The position numbers and the translations under genes were made by a program. Source: Candidatus Vecturithrix granuli (lineage in GTDB: Bacteria; Moduliflexota; Moduliflexia; Moduliflexales; Moduliflexaceae). From it: a stretch of 64,000 nucleotides of DNA. Under the pieces are notes generated by a model that was not told where the DNA came from, ran no database searches, and worked only from the letters and a program-made list of their open reading frames with translations. Positions 16,096-24,933 of this stretch are shown here, piece after piece (within the stretch, counting starts at the first letter, position 1; every line of letters starts with the position of its first letter). Location: the NCBI GenBank assembly GCA_000739535.1, contig DF820477.1, forward strand, positions 1 to 64,000, in the 5' to 3' direction.

Positions 16096-16704
16096 ATGGC
16101 ATCAGCAACGGATTACGAACGACAATTGCACGAACGACTGTTGCAGAAAGAGGAAACCGCATCGGCTGAATTGTGTTGCCATTTTCTGGAACCCCTGATA
16201 CAGCGTTTCAAAAGGATATTCTGGGATGTTGCCTTGCGGGATGAAACTCTAATATGCGATGCCGTTACCGATGCCCTCTTGAATTATATTGACAATCCCT
16301 CCCAATACGATCCGCAACGCAGAAGTTTAGAAGGCTATCTTAAAATGTCTGCCGAAGGCGATCTGAAAAATGCCCTAGACAAAGAAAAGCGACGGCAAGA
16401 ACATTTTGAAAAAAAACCTGTCGAGCTTTCATTAATTTCTCGGAAAGGAATCATGAAAGGAGAAAGTACTCCTGAACAACAGATCGTCACCAAAGAAATA
16501 CAGGAACAACTCCAAAGAATTTTTCCAGAAAAATCCGATCAGGGGCTTGCAGATGCAATTTTGTCAGGCGTACGAGAGACAAGCCATTATGTAGAGATTC
16601 TTGGCATTACTCACCTCCCGGAACATGAACAAAGAATTCAGGTGAAACGGGCAAAAGATCGAATCAAAGTAAAACTTAAACGGACAAATTGGAACAAGTT
16701 GTAG
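16096..16704 (+). CDS. RNA polymerase sigma-factor-like protein
   Basis: A 202-residue protein with a sigma-70-like plan. A region-2-like helical part contains DAVTDALLNYIDNPSQYDP, RSLEGYLKMSAEGDLKNAL and DKEKRRQEHF (residues 50-110), comparable to the segment of ECF factors that binds core and the -10. A shorter C-terminal helical part (YVEILGITHLPEHEQRIQVK, then RAKDRIKVKLKR) resembles region 4. Similarity is by pattern only. The ribosome-binding site is weak: AGGAGG lies 22 bases away. The next genes follow with 10-bp spacing and a 4-bp overlap, so it belongs to a three-gene unit with the small protein and the metallopeptidase. Confidence 0.6.
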   Translation: MASATDYERQLHERLLQKEETASAELCCHFLEPLIQRFKRIFWDVALRDETLICDAVTDALLNYIDNPSQYDPQRRSLEGYLKMSAEGDLKNALDKEKRRQEHFEKKPVELSLISRKGIMKGESTPEQQIVTKEIQEQLQRIFPEKSDQGLADAILSGVRETSHYVEILGITHLPEHEQRIQVKRAKDRIKVKLKRTNWNKL

Positions 16705-16714
16705 GATTACAACT

Positions 16715-17116
16715 ATGGGCAACAAAATAACACATCAGAAATTTTTAATAAAGAAAGTATCGTCGCGAAGAGACTATTTTGCGTTCTTTATTGTACAATA
16801 TCAACAGCATGAACAGTTGGATGACGATCAGATAAAGTCCTTCCTTGAGTGTTCTGATGAGAATTTCTTTCGCCTTGCTCTTTGCCGTGTTTCTGACATA
16901 CAGGCTGACACATTTGCTGAAAAAATTCAAAAAATTGCAGATTTTACAACAATTCCTGTCATGAAACTTGCCCAGATACTCAAGCGAGTTTCAGGTTTAG
17001 AAGTTATACAACAAGCTGAAGAAAAGTCTTATGAAGAAAGTTTTCTCTTAGCTGCGCGGCAAAAAGCTGAAAACGAAAAAGATACAAACAACGAGCCTGA
17101 GCACGAGGAGTCGTGA
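16715..17116 (+). CDS. hypothetical protein between sigma-like and ImmA/IrrE genes
   Basis: A 133-residue protein I do not recognise. The N-terminus is basic (KITHQKFLIKKVSSRRDYF), the middle is helical (LDDDQIKSFLECSDENFFRL), and the C-terminus is acidic and probably disordered (KDTNNEPEHEES). No signal or membrane segment. Its stop overlaps the GTG of the metallopeptidase gene (GTGA, 17113-17116), so the two are coupled. By analogy with ImmA-ImmR pairs it could be the protein cleaved by the peptidase, or an anti-sigma; this is inference from position only. Confidence 0.6.
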   Translation: MGNKITHQKFLIKKVSSRRDYFAFFIVQYQQHEQLDDDQIKSFLECSDENFFRLALCRVSDIQADTFAEKIQKIADFTTIPVMKLAQILKRVSGLEVIQQAEEKSYEESFLLAARQKAENEKDTNNEPEHEES

Positions 17117-17874
17117 ATTTCCTTCCATTAACAGCGCATATTTCTGATATTGCTGAATCTTTCTGGAAAAAAGCAGGTGGTGTAACCTGTTGGCCCTGCG
17201 ATCTTGAGCGAGCCATTGCTCTGGTGTTGCCGCTTGATATTGTTCTCCTTTCCGACCTTACGATCAAAAGAATAGAAGAGTGGTTCCATCAGCGGCACAC
17301 CTATTACCAATTTCCTGGCAAACGAACACGATTACATGGATGTTTACTTGTGTATCGAGGTGTTGGATTTGTGTTCATTGATGGCTCTGATTCCAAAGAA
17401 GAACGGTTGTTTACGCTAGCTCATGAAGTCAGCCATTTTATCGTAGAATATGTACAGCCAAGATTAAAGGCCTGTGAATTATTGGGCGAGGAGATTATCG
17501 AGGTGTTAGATGGACTACGCCCGCCATCTGTAGAGGAGCGTATAGAGAGTATCATGAGCGCAATAAATATTAAACCCCATGTTCACCTTTTAGAACATGG
17601 GGGTACCGGAGCATCTGCCCGATCCTCCATCTGGCAGGCGGAAGATCGCGCCGACGAACTTGCTCTTGAATTGGTGGCTCCTGCTGAAATCGTTCTTAGT
17701 GACTTAAAAGCTACTTTCGACAGCATGTCATATTTTGAGTGTTGCCATGTAGCAGCAGATATACTGACTCAAAAATTTGGCCTTCCGGGGAATGTCGCTA
17801 AAACCTATGCTCGCCAGCTTGCTCAAGCACTTACTGGCGGACCTTCTGTTCTGTCATCATTAGGACTTGAATAA
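17113..17874 (+). CDS. ImmA/IrrE-family metallopeptidase
   Basis: 253 residues from a GTG that overlaps the preceding stop. The zinc motif is FTLAHEVSHFI (HEVSH at 104-108), and a downstream EDRADELALELVAP near residue 190 supplies the third ligand-region glutamate, as in ImmA/IrrE (DUF955) peptidases. Family members cleave a repressor or regulator to switch on mobile-element or stress genes. Here the obvious targets are the neighbouring sigma-like and small proteins. Cytosolic. The fold is clear; the target is inferred. Confidence 0.85.
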   Translation: MNFLPLTAHISDIAESFWKKAGGVTCWPCDLERAIALVLPLDIVLLSDLTIKRIEEWFHQRHTYYQFPGKRTRLHGCLLVYRGVGFVFIDGSDSKEERLFTLAHEVSHFIVEYVQPRLKACELLGEEIIEVLDGLRPPSVEERIESIMSAINIKPHVHLLEHGGTGASARSSIWQAEDRADELALELVAPAEIVLSDLKATFDSMSYFECCHVAADILTQKFGLPGNVAKTYARQLAQALTGGPSVLSSLGLE

Positions 17875-17984
17875 AAAATCAAAAAATGTGTCGAACTTTT
17901 GCGAGTGCATTGGAATAGGTTTATAAAAGAGGAAATAAAAACTCAAACACACACAAACCATTAAAAGAAGGATCGCATAATACA

Positions 17985-19190
17985 ATGGAACAACCAGCAT
18001 ATACAATAGTCAACAATGAGAGTAGCAAAAGCGTTGATGTCCAGGAAGAGTTTGAAAACGCTATTATTGAGACGCTTGATCTCGATACCTGGTCATACGG
18101 TGAAAATCTGCTCGAACAATATGCGCGGTTAGAACGAGAAGTTCGAGACGCTGTTGCAGATGAAGAGAACGTTATTAAGCAAATTCGTGAAAATGTGTTT
18201 CCAAGAATAGCGAAAGGAAGACGGAGTGTCGAAAATTCAGGATTACACAAATTTGATACCGAAATGATTGAACAAGCCCATAAAGGCTTATTATTCAATG
18301 GTGGTGTTGAAGCATGTGATGGGACTGTGGTGATACATGATACACTTCCTCTCACAATTACACAAGTTGGAGTTTGCCTGACCTCATATCATGGGCAGCA
18401 AGGGAGTTACGTGCATCGCTTATATCGTCGTGATTTCAGAGTGCGTGGCGAGGACCCTGTGAAAGAAGCCCTGGACATGCTTGAGAGACGAAGTAAACGG
18501 GAAGCTTATAATAGTAATGATGACGCTGATCCGTTAAGTAGTTTAGCAAGACGTGGGGTTATGGCGTATGCAGAACGCGCAATTCTTCTTCAAAGGTCTC
18601 AGGCACGATGGCGTATGGGACATGGAAATCCGGCTCCGTATGAATTGCTGACAGGATTTTGGGCGAGTCGTCCAGAAATGACCAAGGCAGCGCTTGACAT
18701 TATGCGTCGTATGGTTCTCGAACATCAGCGTTTTGTTTTTATCCCAAGCGCTCCGCGACAGCGGGAGCTTTTAACGCTCGGAAACGCCCTGAGACCTCTT
18801 GAGTACTTGATTCTATTTACTCTTGAAAAAGATTTGGAGAGAATGATTGAAAGTGGAGGCGCTCGGAAACGAAATATGATCCGTGATGACATGTTTACAT
18901 TTGCAAGAGAAGTCGGTTCTCAAATAGTGATTGGACTGTATCGGGCCTCAAAATTTTCTCCTGCCTATCTGTTTTATGCACATAAAGATCATGCAAAAAC
19001 GGCTGCTCTCATTGCGATGGCGGATAGTTGCCTGCAAGAACACCGAGGTTTCCCAATGTTAATTGATATTGCAGATCATCTTTGCCGGAGTACGTTTGGT
19101 GCAGACGGTTTTATTTCCTCAGTACAAGAAGCGTATGCCGATGCGGGACAACCCTTCCGGTATCTACCAGAGCGAGAAACACGCCGTTAA
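17985..19190 (+). CDS. NurA-like nuclease candidate paired with HerA
   Basis: A 401-residue protein without membrane segments. An N-terminal helical part leads into NGGVEACDGTVVIHDTLPL near residue 103, comparable to the VDGS strand of NurA that carries a metal-binding Asp. The later block GHGNPAPYELLTGFW and the C-terminal GFPMLIDIADHLCRSTFG also have NurA-like placement. It is immediately upstream of a HerA ATPase, the usual partner of NurA in DNA-end resection and in several antiphage systems. The family call rests on pattern plus context; it could be another HerA-associated effector. Confidence 0.5.
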   Translation: MEQPAYTIVNNESSKSVDVQEEFENAIIETLDLDTWSYGENLLEQYARLEREVRDAVADEENVIKQIRENVFPRIAKGRRSVENSGLHKFDTEMIEQAHKGLLFNGGVEACDGTVVIHDTLPLTITQVGVCLTSYHGQQGSYVHRLYRRDFRVRGEDPVKEALDMLERRSKREAYNSNDDADPLSSLARRGVMAYAERAILLQRSQARWRMGHGNPAPYELLTGFWASRPEMTKAALDIMRRMVLEHQRFVFIPSAPRQRELLTLGNALRPLEYLILFTLEKDLERMIESGGARKRNMIRDDMFTFAREVGSQIVIGLYRASKFSPAYLFYAHKDHAKTAALIAMADSCLQEHRGFPMLIDIADHLCRSTFGADGFISSVQEAYADAGQPFRYLPERETRR

Positions 19191-19274
19191 TATTCTCCGT
19201 CAATAATACTCGTTTAGAGGTAATCACCACAAACGATTGATTCAGTGAAATGATACAATGAATGAGGTAACACT

Positions 19275-21164
19275 ATGGAAACACAAAATGGAACTATAAG
19301 ACTGGCATATAAACGTGATGATGATATAGCTGCTGAACTTCCGGATGATATTTTCAAAGAATCATTAGCCCGTGAGATTGAGTCTGCCGGAGGGGAATAT
19401 CAAGAAGATCCGGCATTTGAAGGATCCGTTGGCATCACAATGTTTGATGTGCCGAACAGCAAAGATAATGTGTTGTCAGTTCTGGTTCCGTTCAAGGATG
19501 TTCGGAACATCCCCTCCCAATCTATTGTTGAGATCAGAAGTCGAAGTCGAGATAATGGTGGTGATGGCCGGGTGTATCGTGGTGTAGTCGTAGAAGGACC
19601 ATTCTATGAGCCTGACGGGCTCCGCGCTGATGCGCCTATCATTGTCACAACTTCGGTCAGAGGAACGATGTTCATGCCGAGATTTCATGGCAAACTTTCT
19701 ATAGAAGTGATCGGAGAAATCATTGATGGAACTATCGTTCCACCACGTTTCCGACCACTTCCAAACAGTCCAGTATTTGTGCTTGATGCTTCCCAAACAG
19801 CAGAGGCTCTGGGGATCGGTGGAAACATCACGTTGGGTTTGGCAATTGGACATGATGACATTGAGGTACAAATCCCCTCTGATAAAAAAATGGTTTTCGC
19901 ACGTCATTTTGGCATTCTAGGGACAACCGGAGGCGGGAAATCGACAACCGTATCAGGACTTATTAACCAATATCAACAAGCCGGAGTCAGTACCATTCTC
20001 ATAGACACTGAGGGAGAATACACTGCCCTGGATCAAAAAACAGAAGATCCAAATATGATAACAGCCCTTAAACGACGAGGCAAGGGACCCAAAGGCGTGA
20101 ATAATACGTATGTCTATCATCTTATCGGACGAGAGACAAACAATCCCGATCATCCCAATCTTATCCCATTTTCCCTTGAATTCGAACGATTATCGCCCTA
20201 TGCCGTCATGGAAATCCTGGGACTCAATGAAGCTCAACAACAGCGTTACCTTAAAGCGTATGATTTAGCCAAGCAGCTTCTGATGAAGCTCAAGATTTAT
20301 CCATCCACAGAGCAAGAACAAGAGGAATTAATGGAACTTGATGAAATGGAAAGAGGGTTTCCTCGTCTTTCTCTTGAGCTAATGTACGATGTTGTCCGAG
20401 CATGTGCAATGAGAGAGGCAAAAGAATTAAGAAACGAGAACAATGAGCCGAATTTTTATATTAGAACCAAATTCTTGTTTCAAGAAAAAGAGAAATTTCT
20501 GAATCTTATAGAGACTGCTGATTTACCCCATCATGTTTGGAGTTGGCGTAAAGTACAGGGACGCTTAAGTCAATTGCTTCGGCTCAAAATTTTTGATCAT
20601 TCAGCGGTACAGCCACTTAACTATCAAGAACTCACAACATCTGGTCGAATATCAATAATAGATCTGAGTGATACTGATTCACCTCAGATCAACAATCTTG
20701 TGATTGCTGAATTGTTGCGTGGAATGATGGACCAACAGAATGAAAATTATAAACAGATGCAAACGAATAACGAGCAACCAAATAAAGTCATGGTGATCAT
20801 CGAAGAAGCTCATGAATTTCTCTCCTCAGAGAGAATTAAACAAATGCCCGTCTTATGGCAACAGGTCGCCCGTATCGCCCGTCGGGGAAGGAAACGGTGG
20901 CTTGGATTGACATTTGTGACCCAACTTCCGCAGCATCTTCCAAATGAAGTATTGGGATTGATCAACAGTTATGTGTTACACAAAATAAACGACGCAGACG
21001 TGATTAGCCGCTTAAAACGCTCTATCGGTGGAATTGATGACAGTTTGTGGAGACGCCTGCCTAATCTTGCGGCCGGTCAGGCGATTGTCACCACGCCAAG
21101 TTTAACTCGACCTCTGCTTGTAGCAATTGATCCGACTCCCTGTAAGTTGCTCATGGTGGAATAA
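19275..21164 (+). CDS. HerA-type hexameric ATPase/helicase
   Basis: A 629-residue protein with an N-terminal HAS-barrel-like domain to about residue 190, then the FtsK/HerA ATPase core. Walker A is GTTGGGKST at 216-224, with a following IDTEGEYTAL strand. Walker B is VMVIIEEAHEFLS near residue 508. The arginine-rich segment RIARRGRKRW, then TFVTQLPQHLPNEV and the C-terminal ITTPSLTRPLLVAID are typical of HerA. It would be a DNA translocase driving the adjacent NurA-like protein. GAGGT precedes the ATG. It ends 46 bp before a convergent STAND gene. Confidence 0.92.
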   Translation: METQNGTIRLAYKRDDDIAAELPDDIFKESLAREIESAGGEYQEDPAFEGSVGITMFDVPNSKDNVLSVLVPFKDVRNIPSQSIVEIRSRSRDNGGDGRVYRGVVVEGPFYEPDGLRADAPIIVTTSVRGTMFMPRFHGKLSIEVIGEIIDGTIVPPRFRPLPNSPVFVLDASQTAEALGIGGNITLGLAIGHDDIEVQIPSDKKMVFARHFGILGTTGGGKSTTVSGLINQYQQAGVSTILIDTEGEYTALDQKTEDPNMITALKRRGKGPKGVNNTYVYHLIGRETNNPDHPNLIPFSLEFERLSPYAVMEILGLNEAQQQRYLKAYDLAKQLLMKLKIYPSTEQEQEELMELDEMERGFPRLSLELMYDVVRACAMREAKELRNENNEPNFYIRTKFLFQEKEKFLNLIETADLPHHVWSWRKVQGRLSQLLRLKIFDHSAVQPLNYQELTTSGRISIIDLSDTDSPQINNLVIAELLRGMMDQQNENYKQMQTNNEQPNKVMVIIEEAHEFLSSERIKQMPVLWQQVARIARRGRKRWLGLTFVTQLPQHLPNEVLGLINSYVLHKINDADVISRLKRSIGGIDDSLWRRLPNLAAGQAIVTTPSLTRPLLVAIDPTPCKLLMVE

Positions 21165-21191
21165 ACGCCTGAATATCAACCTTTGATTGAT

Positions 21192-21236
21192 ACAAAGAAG
21201 TAGACACGGCTAAATGCTGTCTGCTTCTTTGTTTTT
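21192..21236. terminator. bidirectional terminator between HerA and STAND genes
   Basis: ACAAAGAAGTAGACA pairs with TGTCTGCTTCTTTGT (one mismatch) and is followed by TTTTT on the plus strand. The stop codon of the convergent STAND gene (21210) lies in its loop, so the hairpin serves both genes. Confidence 0.75.
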
Positions 21237-24050
21237 CAAAGCTTCAGTCAATTCTTCAACCTCCTTATCTCGTCGGTGATAACCCATTTCATCTATCATG
21301 GTTTTAGCAGTACTGAGATGTTGTTGGGCGTCATCGAGTTTCCTTTCAGCTAAACAAAGTCGGCAGGCTTCCAGATGATAATCAGCTATATAAAGTCTCA
21401 TACTGCCCCGCTCTGCAATTTCTTGCACTTCTTCAAGATCTTCCCTTGCTTTAACGAATTTATGCTGTAGTCGATGTAAAGTTGCCCTTGCCAATAATCC
21501 TTGTGGTAGGTGATGTTGTGTACCAGCATTTCTAAAGTCCTCTACCGCTTGTTTTAAATATTCCTCTACTTGAAAGAAATTATCACTTTCCTCTTCCTGT
21601 AATTGGAGCATAGAAGATTTTCCCAGGGAGAGTTTATCAAGAGCAATATCTAAAAGACGGCCATCTGGTTCCGATTTTTTATTCAATGATTGGAAAGCCC
21701 GGTTTTGTACTTCCTGATATCGTCCCAGACTTAGGAGTAAATCGCAGAATCTAAAACCTTGAACAGAATAGAGATAAGGATAGCCAGGTAGTCTCTCCTT
21801 TTGCATGGATTCCGCTTCTATAAATAGATTTTCTGCTTCTTTATATTTTCCTGCATTATGAAGTATATTGGCTAAAACTGTGCGTTTACTATCTCGTTCA
21901 AAACCATCTCCGCTAAGATCAGCGAAATTTACACTTTGCTGCGCATATTTTAGAGCTATGTTCACATTTCCCATTGTCAAACAAAGTTCGCTGAGATTAC
22001 CAGTAGTTACTGCTGCTCCTTTCCAATTTTCCTGTTTGATGCGAACGTCTATTGCTAATTCCATCGCCTGTCGAGCTTCTCGTAACCGACCTAATGCTCG
22101 AAGACGGAAACCTGCCAATCCCAGAATCTTACCTTTGTCTTTCTCTTTTAGGTCAGATATTGGATAAGACCATCGGAGAATACTGTTTTCAAAAAAATTG
22201 GAAAGGGCTTGCAAGTCTATACCAAAAGCCCCTAGTTTTTTCGTGCTATAATGTCCTTTACCTTCTCCTTCTCTTAAAATTCTTTGCCAATAAACAGTAT
22301 CAAATGTCTCTTGATATCTTCCAGCCTGACAGCCATGTGTCACCGCAGTAAAAAGTGGTTCCATCTCTTCTAACGTATCTGGAAAGCGTTTCTCTGGAAG
22401 ATTCTTGTAATATTCATACAGGCGACTGTGTGCTTCTTTCCAGGCATCAGGATTACTATTTCGGAGTTTCTCACTAAAATGCTCGCGTATTAACGGATGA
22501 CAGTCTAAGGTGTCAGGACTATTTTCATTTTTTTCTGACAGTAGACGCAAATCCCTCAAATGCTTCACCGCATACAACCATTTAGCAGGGATGAGTTGGT
22601 GTAACTCAGATGTCAATCCCTTTATTGGTGGCTCAATCTTCAGGGCTTCGATAGCTCCATTTGTGGCGGGACGATCAAACAGTCCCATCATATAGAGAAT
22701 ATTTAGTTCCGAAGTCCCAGATAGCCAACATTCATAGGATTCCATAACTCGGCGGGCATGACCACCTTGCTCTTCCTCTTCGGTTAAATTAGGAATCAAA
22801 TCTCGCTTGCGAATATCACCGTCATGCGCAACTGCCAAATATCGCCCCAAAAGATTTAAGGCTAAAGCATGGCCTTTAAATTCGTTTGCGGTCTGATGAA
22901 GTTCGGCAGTAGCTCCTTTAACTCCCAATGTCTCTAACAGTTTTGCGCCCGCTTCAGAAGAAAGATGTTCCAGAAAAACACGTTTAACCGAAGATTTCGT
23001 CGCATGTTCAAGGTCTTTAACCGCTAGACGAGTTGTCAGGATACACAAACCGGATTGAAAACGAGCTAGTTCTTTCAACAATGCCTGTAATCCCTGATCT
23101 CTCAGGCGTCCCTGCATTTCTCCCGGTGGATATTGCAACGGTTCCACTCCATCCAAAATCAGCAAGGTTCGATGCTGGCGAATCAATCCGGCAAGCCGCA
23201 CACCCCTGTCCCAGGATGAACCTTGTGTCGGATCGGAATCGCCAAACCAGGAAAGCGCATGAAAGATGAACTCATCTGCTGAAATTTGACGATCTTCGCG
23301 AGTTCCCTGGCTGTAAAACGACCAACCGTACACGCGCTCTGCGCCGCGATAATTGTCTCGCCCCATACGATTCAGCCATTCATTCACCAATGCCGTTTTC
23401 CCCACTCCGCCCCAGGCGACAATACTGACAATATGCGTATGCGGATCAGTCCAGGCGTTGTCCAACAATTCTAACTCTTCTTCTCTGCCAAAAAGCTCAC
23501 TTCCGGTCGTCGGCAACTTTGCGAGAAAAATTTTCTCAGGCGAGAGAACAACATTTCTTGCAGTTTGCGAGCGCTTTCGTAGCTGACCAGCTATGGGTTT
23601 CGTAGTTTTGTGTTGGTCGGTCAACCTCCAATAAAGTTGATCATAACCTTCTTCTGAATTAAGGCAGTAATAGGTGCTACCTTGTAAAGGGCGGGGAATA
23701 TGGCAAAAATCTCCGGGAGCAAAGAGCACGGGAATAAATTTGGTGTTCAAGGAATCATTGGTATAGATATGGTTATAGGTTAACACACTTTCCCATTTGA
23801 CCCCGCGCCCGATTCCGGCCTGTTCTTTGCCCATGACGCGATTATGATAGGTTTCCGTGTAGATCATCAGCACGTAATCCGCTTGCTCGATTTGGCGATC
23901 CATCCATAGCGGCCACCCTTCCGACGGGTCACCTTCATATTGGTCAAGAATACAATCGAGACCATCCTGAATGAGACGATCGGCCAATGCAAGCACACGC
24001 GCAGCGTGTTCAGAAGAGTCATGGCTATAGCTAATAAACACTTTGGGCAT
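21210..24050 (-). CDS. SEFIR/NB-ARC/TPR STAND (NLR-like) protein
   Basis: A 946-residue three-part signalling protein. Residues 1-145 are a SEFIR/TIR-like domain (KVFISYSHDSSEHA, DCILDQYEGDPSEGWPLWM, DYVLMIYTETYHNR). Residues 185-500 are an NTPase of the NB-ARC/STAND class: P-loop WGGVGKTAL at 213-221, Walker B TLLILDGVEPLQ near 293. Residues 560-946 are helical TPR-like repeats (GDGFERDSKRTVLANILHNAGKY and similar). Such proteins sense a ligand with the repeat part, oligomerise with ATP, and use the N-terminal domain as effector. It converges on the HerA operon, consistent with a defence island. Confidence 0.88.
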   Translation of the reverse strand: MPKVFISYSHDSSEHAARVLALADRLIQDGLDCILDQYEGDPSEGWPLWMDRQIEQADYVLMIYTETYHNRVMGKEQAGIGRGVKWESVLTYNHIYTNDSLNTKFIPVLFAPGDFCHIPRPLQGSTYYCLNSEEGYDQLYWRLTDQHKTTKPIAGQLRKRSQTARNVVLSPEKIFLAKLPTTGSELFGREEELELLDNAWTDPHTHIVSIVAWGGVGKTALVNEWLNRMGRDNYRGAERVYGWSFYSQGTREDRQISADEFIFHALSWFGDSDPTQGSSWDRGVRLAGLIRQHRTLLILDGVEPLQYPPGEMQGRLRDQGLQALLKELARFQSGLCILTTRLAVKDLEHATKSSVKRVFLEHLSSEAGAKLLETLGVKGATAELHQTANEFKGHALALNLLGRYLAVAHDGDIRKRDLIPNLTEEEEQGGHARRVMESYECWLSGTSELNILYMMGLFDRPATNGAIEALKIEPPIKGLTSELHQLIPAKWLYAVKHLRDLRLLSEKNENSPDTLDCHPLIREHFSEKLRNSNPDAWKEAHSRLYEYYKNLPEKRFPDTLEEMEPLFTAVTHGCQAGRYQETFDTVYWQRILREGEGKGHYSTKKLGAFGIDLQALSNFFENSILRWSYPISDLKEKDKGKILGLAGFRLRALGRLREARQAMELAIDVRIKQENWKGAAVTTGNLSELCLTMGNVNIALKYAQQSVNFADLSGDGFERDSKRTVLANILHNAGKYKEAENLFIEAESMQKERLPGYPYLYSVQGFRFCDLLLSLGRYQEVQNRAFQSLNKKSEPDGRLLDIALDKLSLGKSSMLQLQEEESDNFFQVEEYLKQAVEDFRNAGTQHHLPQGLLARATLHRLQHKFVKAREDLEEVQEIAERGSMRLYIADYHLEACRLCLAERKLDDAQQHLSTAKTMIDEMGYHRRDKEVEELTEALKNKEADSI

Positions 24051-24092
24051 ACTTCATCATCCCTTCTTACAAGATTCGCATTTCACTGACGC

Positions 24093-24133
24093 TTGCATGA
24101 ATAGATATTTCACTAAAATATCTATTCATGCAA
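24093..24133. promoter_or_regulatory. perfect 18-bp inverted repeat upstream of the STAND gene
   Basis: TTGCATGAATAGATATTT at 24093-24110 is exactly mirrored at 24116-24133 around a 5-base loop. It lies 43 bases before the STAND start codon and 41 bases after the end of the HEPN gene. With no U-tract it may be an operator or 5' UTR hairpin rather than a terminator. It is unlike the GC-rich palindromes elsewhere in the window. Confidence 0.65.
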
Positions 24134-24173
24134 AGTTCCGTGTGCCTGTTCTCTTCTATAGCAGATTAATGCG

Positions 24174-24641
24174 TCAAGGTGTTCCGATAATCAGCGTATC
24201 GAGAAATGCATGCAGCTCATGTTTGACCTGTTCCCAAACTTCCGGCAACGGGATCACCAGTTTTTCCAATTCGTCCCATTCCAAAATAAACGAATAGGAA
24301 TGGCGGTAGAAATGCCGAAATGCCAGGTATTCAGTTAATCGAAGGAAGGTTTCATGCGAGAGTATCGGGTCCCGAAAATCTGTGCTTTCCGTCATTTTGG
24401 TCAGTATGTCACGATGCCAGCGATCTCCGGTCGGAATGTCAGCATCAATTTCTCTGGCAATCGAACGAAAGATGTTTTCTAACCCATTATAAAACGAATG
24501 CATGACTGAGGCAATCGCCGTAATTTCTATCATACCGGGAGTTTCTCGTCGAACCCGTTCGAGCAACCCGGAGTACGTTTCGAAAAGCTGCTCAATCTGC
24601 TGTATTTCGAATCTTATTTGTGAAATCGCCTTGTTACGCAA
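24174..24641 (-). CDS. HEPN-domain toxin (HepT-like RNase)
   Basis: A 155-residue, all-helical protein with the HEPN active-site motif RX4HXY, seen as RHFYRHSY near residue 108. Earlier helices contain SVMHSFYNGLENIFRSIA, also family-typical. HepT-type proteins are RNases inhibited when the partner MNT protein attaches AMP groups near the RX4HXY motif. Its start overlaps the end of the MNT gene by 8 bases, so the two are co-translated. Confidence 0.87.
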   Translation of the reverse strand: MRNKAISQIRFEIQQIEQLFETYSGLLERVRRETPGMIEITAIASVMHSFYNGLENIFRSIAREIDADIPTGDRWHRDILTKMTESTDFRDPILSHETFLRLTEYLAFRHFYRHSYSFILEWDELEKLVIPLPEVWEQVKHELHAFLDTLIIGTP

Positions 24642-24933
24642 TTTGTACCAGATCTCCTTCTTGTGTTAAATAGTGGGCAAAAGGGTCACGGCTTTCCAAA
24701 TTGACTAAATCTACCGGGACATCAAGTTCGATTAACAACTTGCCTAATACCTGAAAAAATTTCCCTTTCGGACATCCCCGAATGGCCAAATCAATATCTG
24801 AATGTTGATTCACCTTATTGGCTGCCAGGGAGCCAAACACAAAAATGTCAGTACATCCGCTCTGCTTGAGGATTCGGATAGCTTTTTGTAAATTCTGCTG
24901 GTATAATTCAGAACTCGTGTTGATGTTTTGCAT
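24634..24933 (-). CDS. MNT-family nucleotidyltransferase antitoxin (MntA-like)
   Basis: A 99-residue minimal nucleotidyltransferase. The GSX10DXD motif is visible as GSLAANKVNQHSDIDLA near residue 32, with the third acidic strand VPVDLVNLES near residue 73. It would adenylylate and silence the HEPN toxin encoded next. It is the first gene of the pair; upstream 24934-25134 shows no further gene. Confidence 0.87.
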   Translation of the reverse strand: MQNINTSSELYQQNLQKAIRILKQSGCTDIFVFGSLAANKVNQHSDIDLAIRGCPKGKFFQVLGKLLIELDVPVDLVNLESRDPFAHYLTQEGDLVQIA

